A stretch of DNA of 64,000 nucleotides, from assembly GCF_905163445.1 (NCBI RefSeq), contig NC_053200.1:2914001-2978000 (forward strand), read 5' to 3'. This DNA comes from Pararge aegeria (taxonomy: Eukaryota > Arthropoda > Insecta > Lepidoptera > Nymphalidae). Numbering within the stretch: position 1 is the first letter of the stretch; each line of letters starts with the position of its first letter. The notes below the pieces were generated by a model. The model did no database searches, was not told the origin of the DNA, and saw only the letters and a list, made by a program, of their open reading frames with translations. Shown here piece by piece: positions 63,866 to 64,000 of the stretch. A program made the translations under genes and the position numbers.

Positions 63866-64000
63866 TTCATACTTCCGAACATCATAGATATTATTAGATA
63901 AGTCATTATGCTCGTTATTTTAAGCGTAATTAGTTTTATAATGGTTCGCACACTTACCCGTCTAATGGCCACATAACAGATGCGGCGATTACACAGATCT

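Overview
The window is nuclear DNA of a moth or butterfly (Lepidoptera). It is AT-rich, its protein-coding exons are short and separated by long introns, and it is packed with tRNA-derived SINEs, LINE 3' ends, Helitrons and hAT-type MITEs of lepidopteran character. One SINE family ('SINE-A' here) resembles the Metulj-type SINEs I associate with nymphalid butterflies. That placement rests on memory, not on a search.

Three host genes are supported. (1) An oxysterol-binding-protein-related gene of the ORP9 (OSBPL9) type lies on the minus strand. Its start codon is at 47931 and in-frame exons follow at 47830-47931, 14762-14890, 8594-8773 and 7152-7229; the rest, including the lipid-binding domain, is probably beyond the left edge. 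(2) A very-long-chain fatty-acid elongase (ELOVL family) lies on the plus strand, with exons at 29834-30021, 32075-32318, 44612-44754 and 46424-46630; its first coding exon was not found. All four exons sit inside the 33-kb first intron of the ORP9 gene, on the opposite strand. (3) A long secreted proline/glutamine-rich protein is encoded on the minus strand by exons 49969-53441 and 48899-49229; the exon carrying its start codon was not found. Its stop codon is about 1 kb upstream of the ORP9 start.

The most striking mobile element is a complete-looking piggyBac-family transposon at 24241-29091. It has 14-bp perfect terminal inverted repeats, flanking TTAA duplications, an uninterrupted DDD transposase (minus strand) and a second, two-exon gene on the opposite strand. 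That second gene encodes a 137-residue protein with a nuclear-localisation-like N-terminus and a C-terminus resembling the short BESS-like motif of insect DNA-binding and transposon accessory proteins. The element has landed in an older Helitron.

Elsewhere the sequence is layered repeats. hAT-type MITEs with exact 8-bp target duplications sit inside older SINEs at 3451, 5486 and 6611 (the last is a composite). A larger hAT derivative lies at 41961-42453, a Tc1/mariner-like MITE at 9541-10110, and Helitrons at 1123, 13201, 56479, 56898 and 63125, two of which split SINEs. Several fold-back or palindromic structures are present at 29667, 32955, 61947 and in the pair 15983/17337. The right end (53.5-64 kb) has no recognisable coding exon. 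SINE and LINE names in this annotation (SINE-A, -B, -D, -F; LINE tails C, E, G) are local labels for families that recur within the window.
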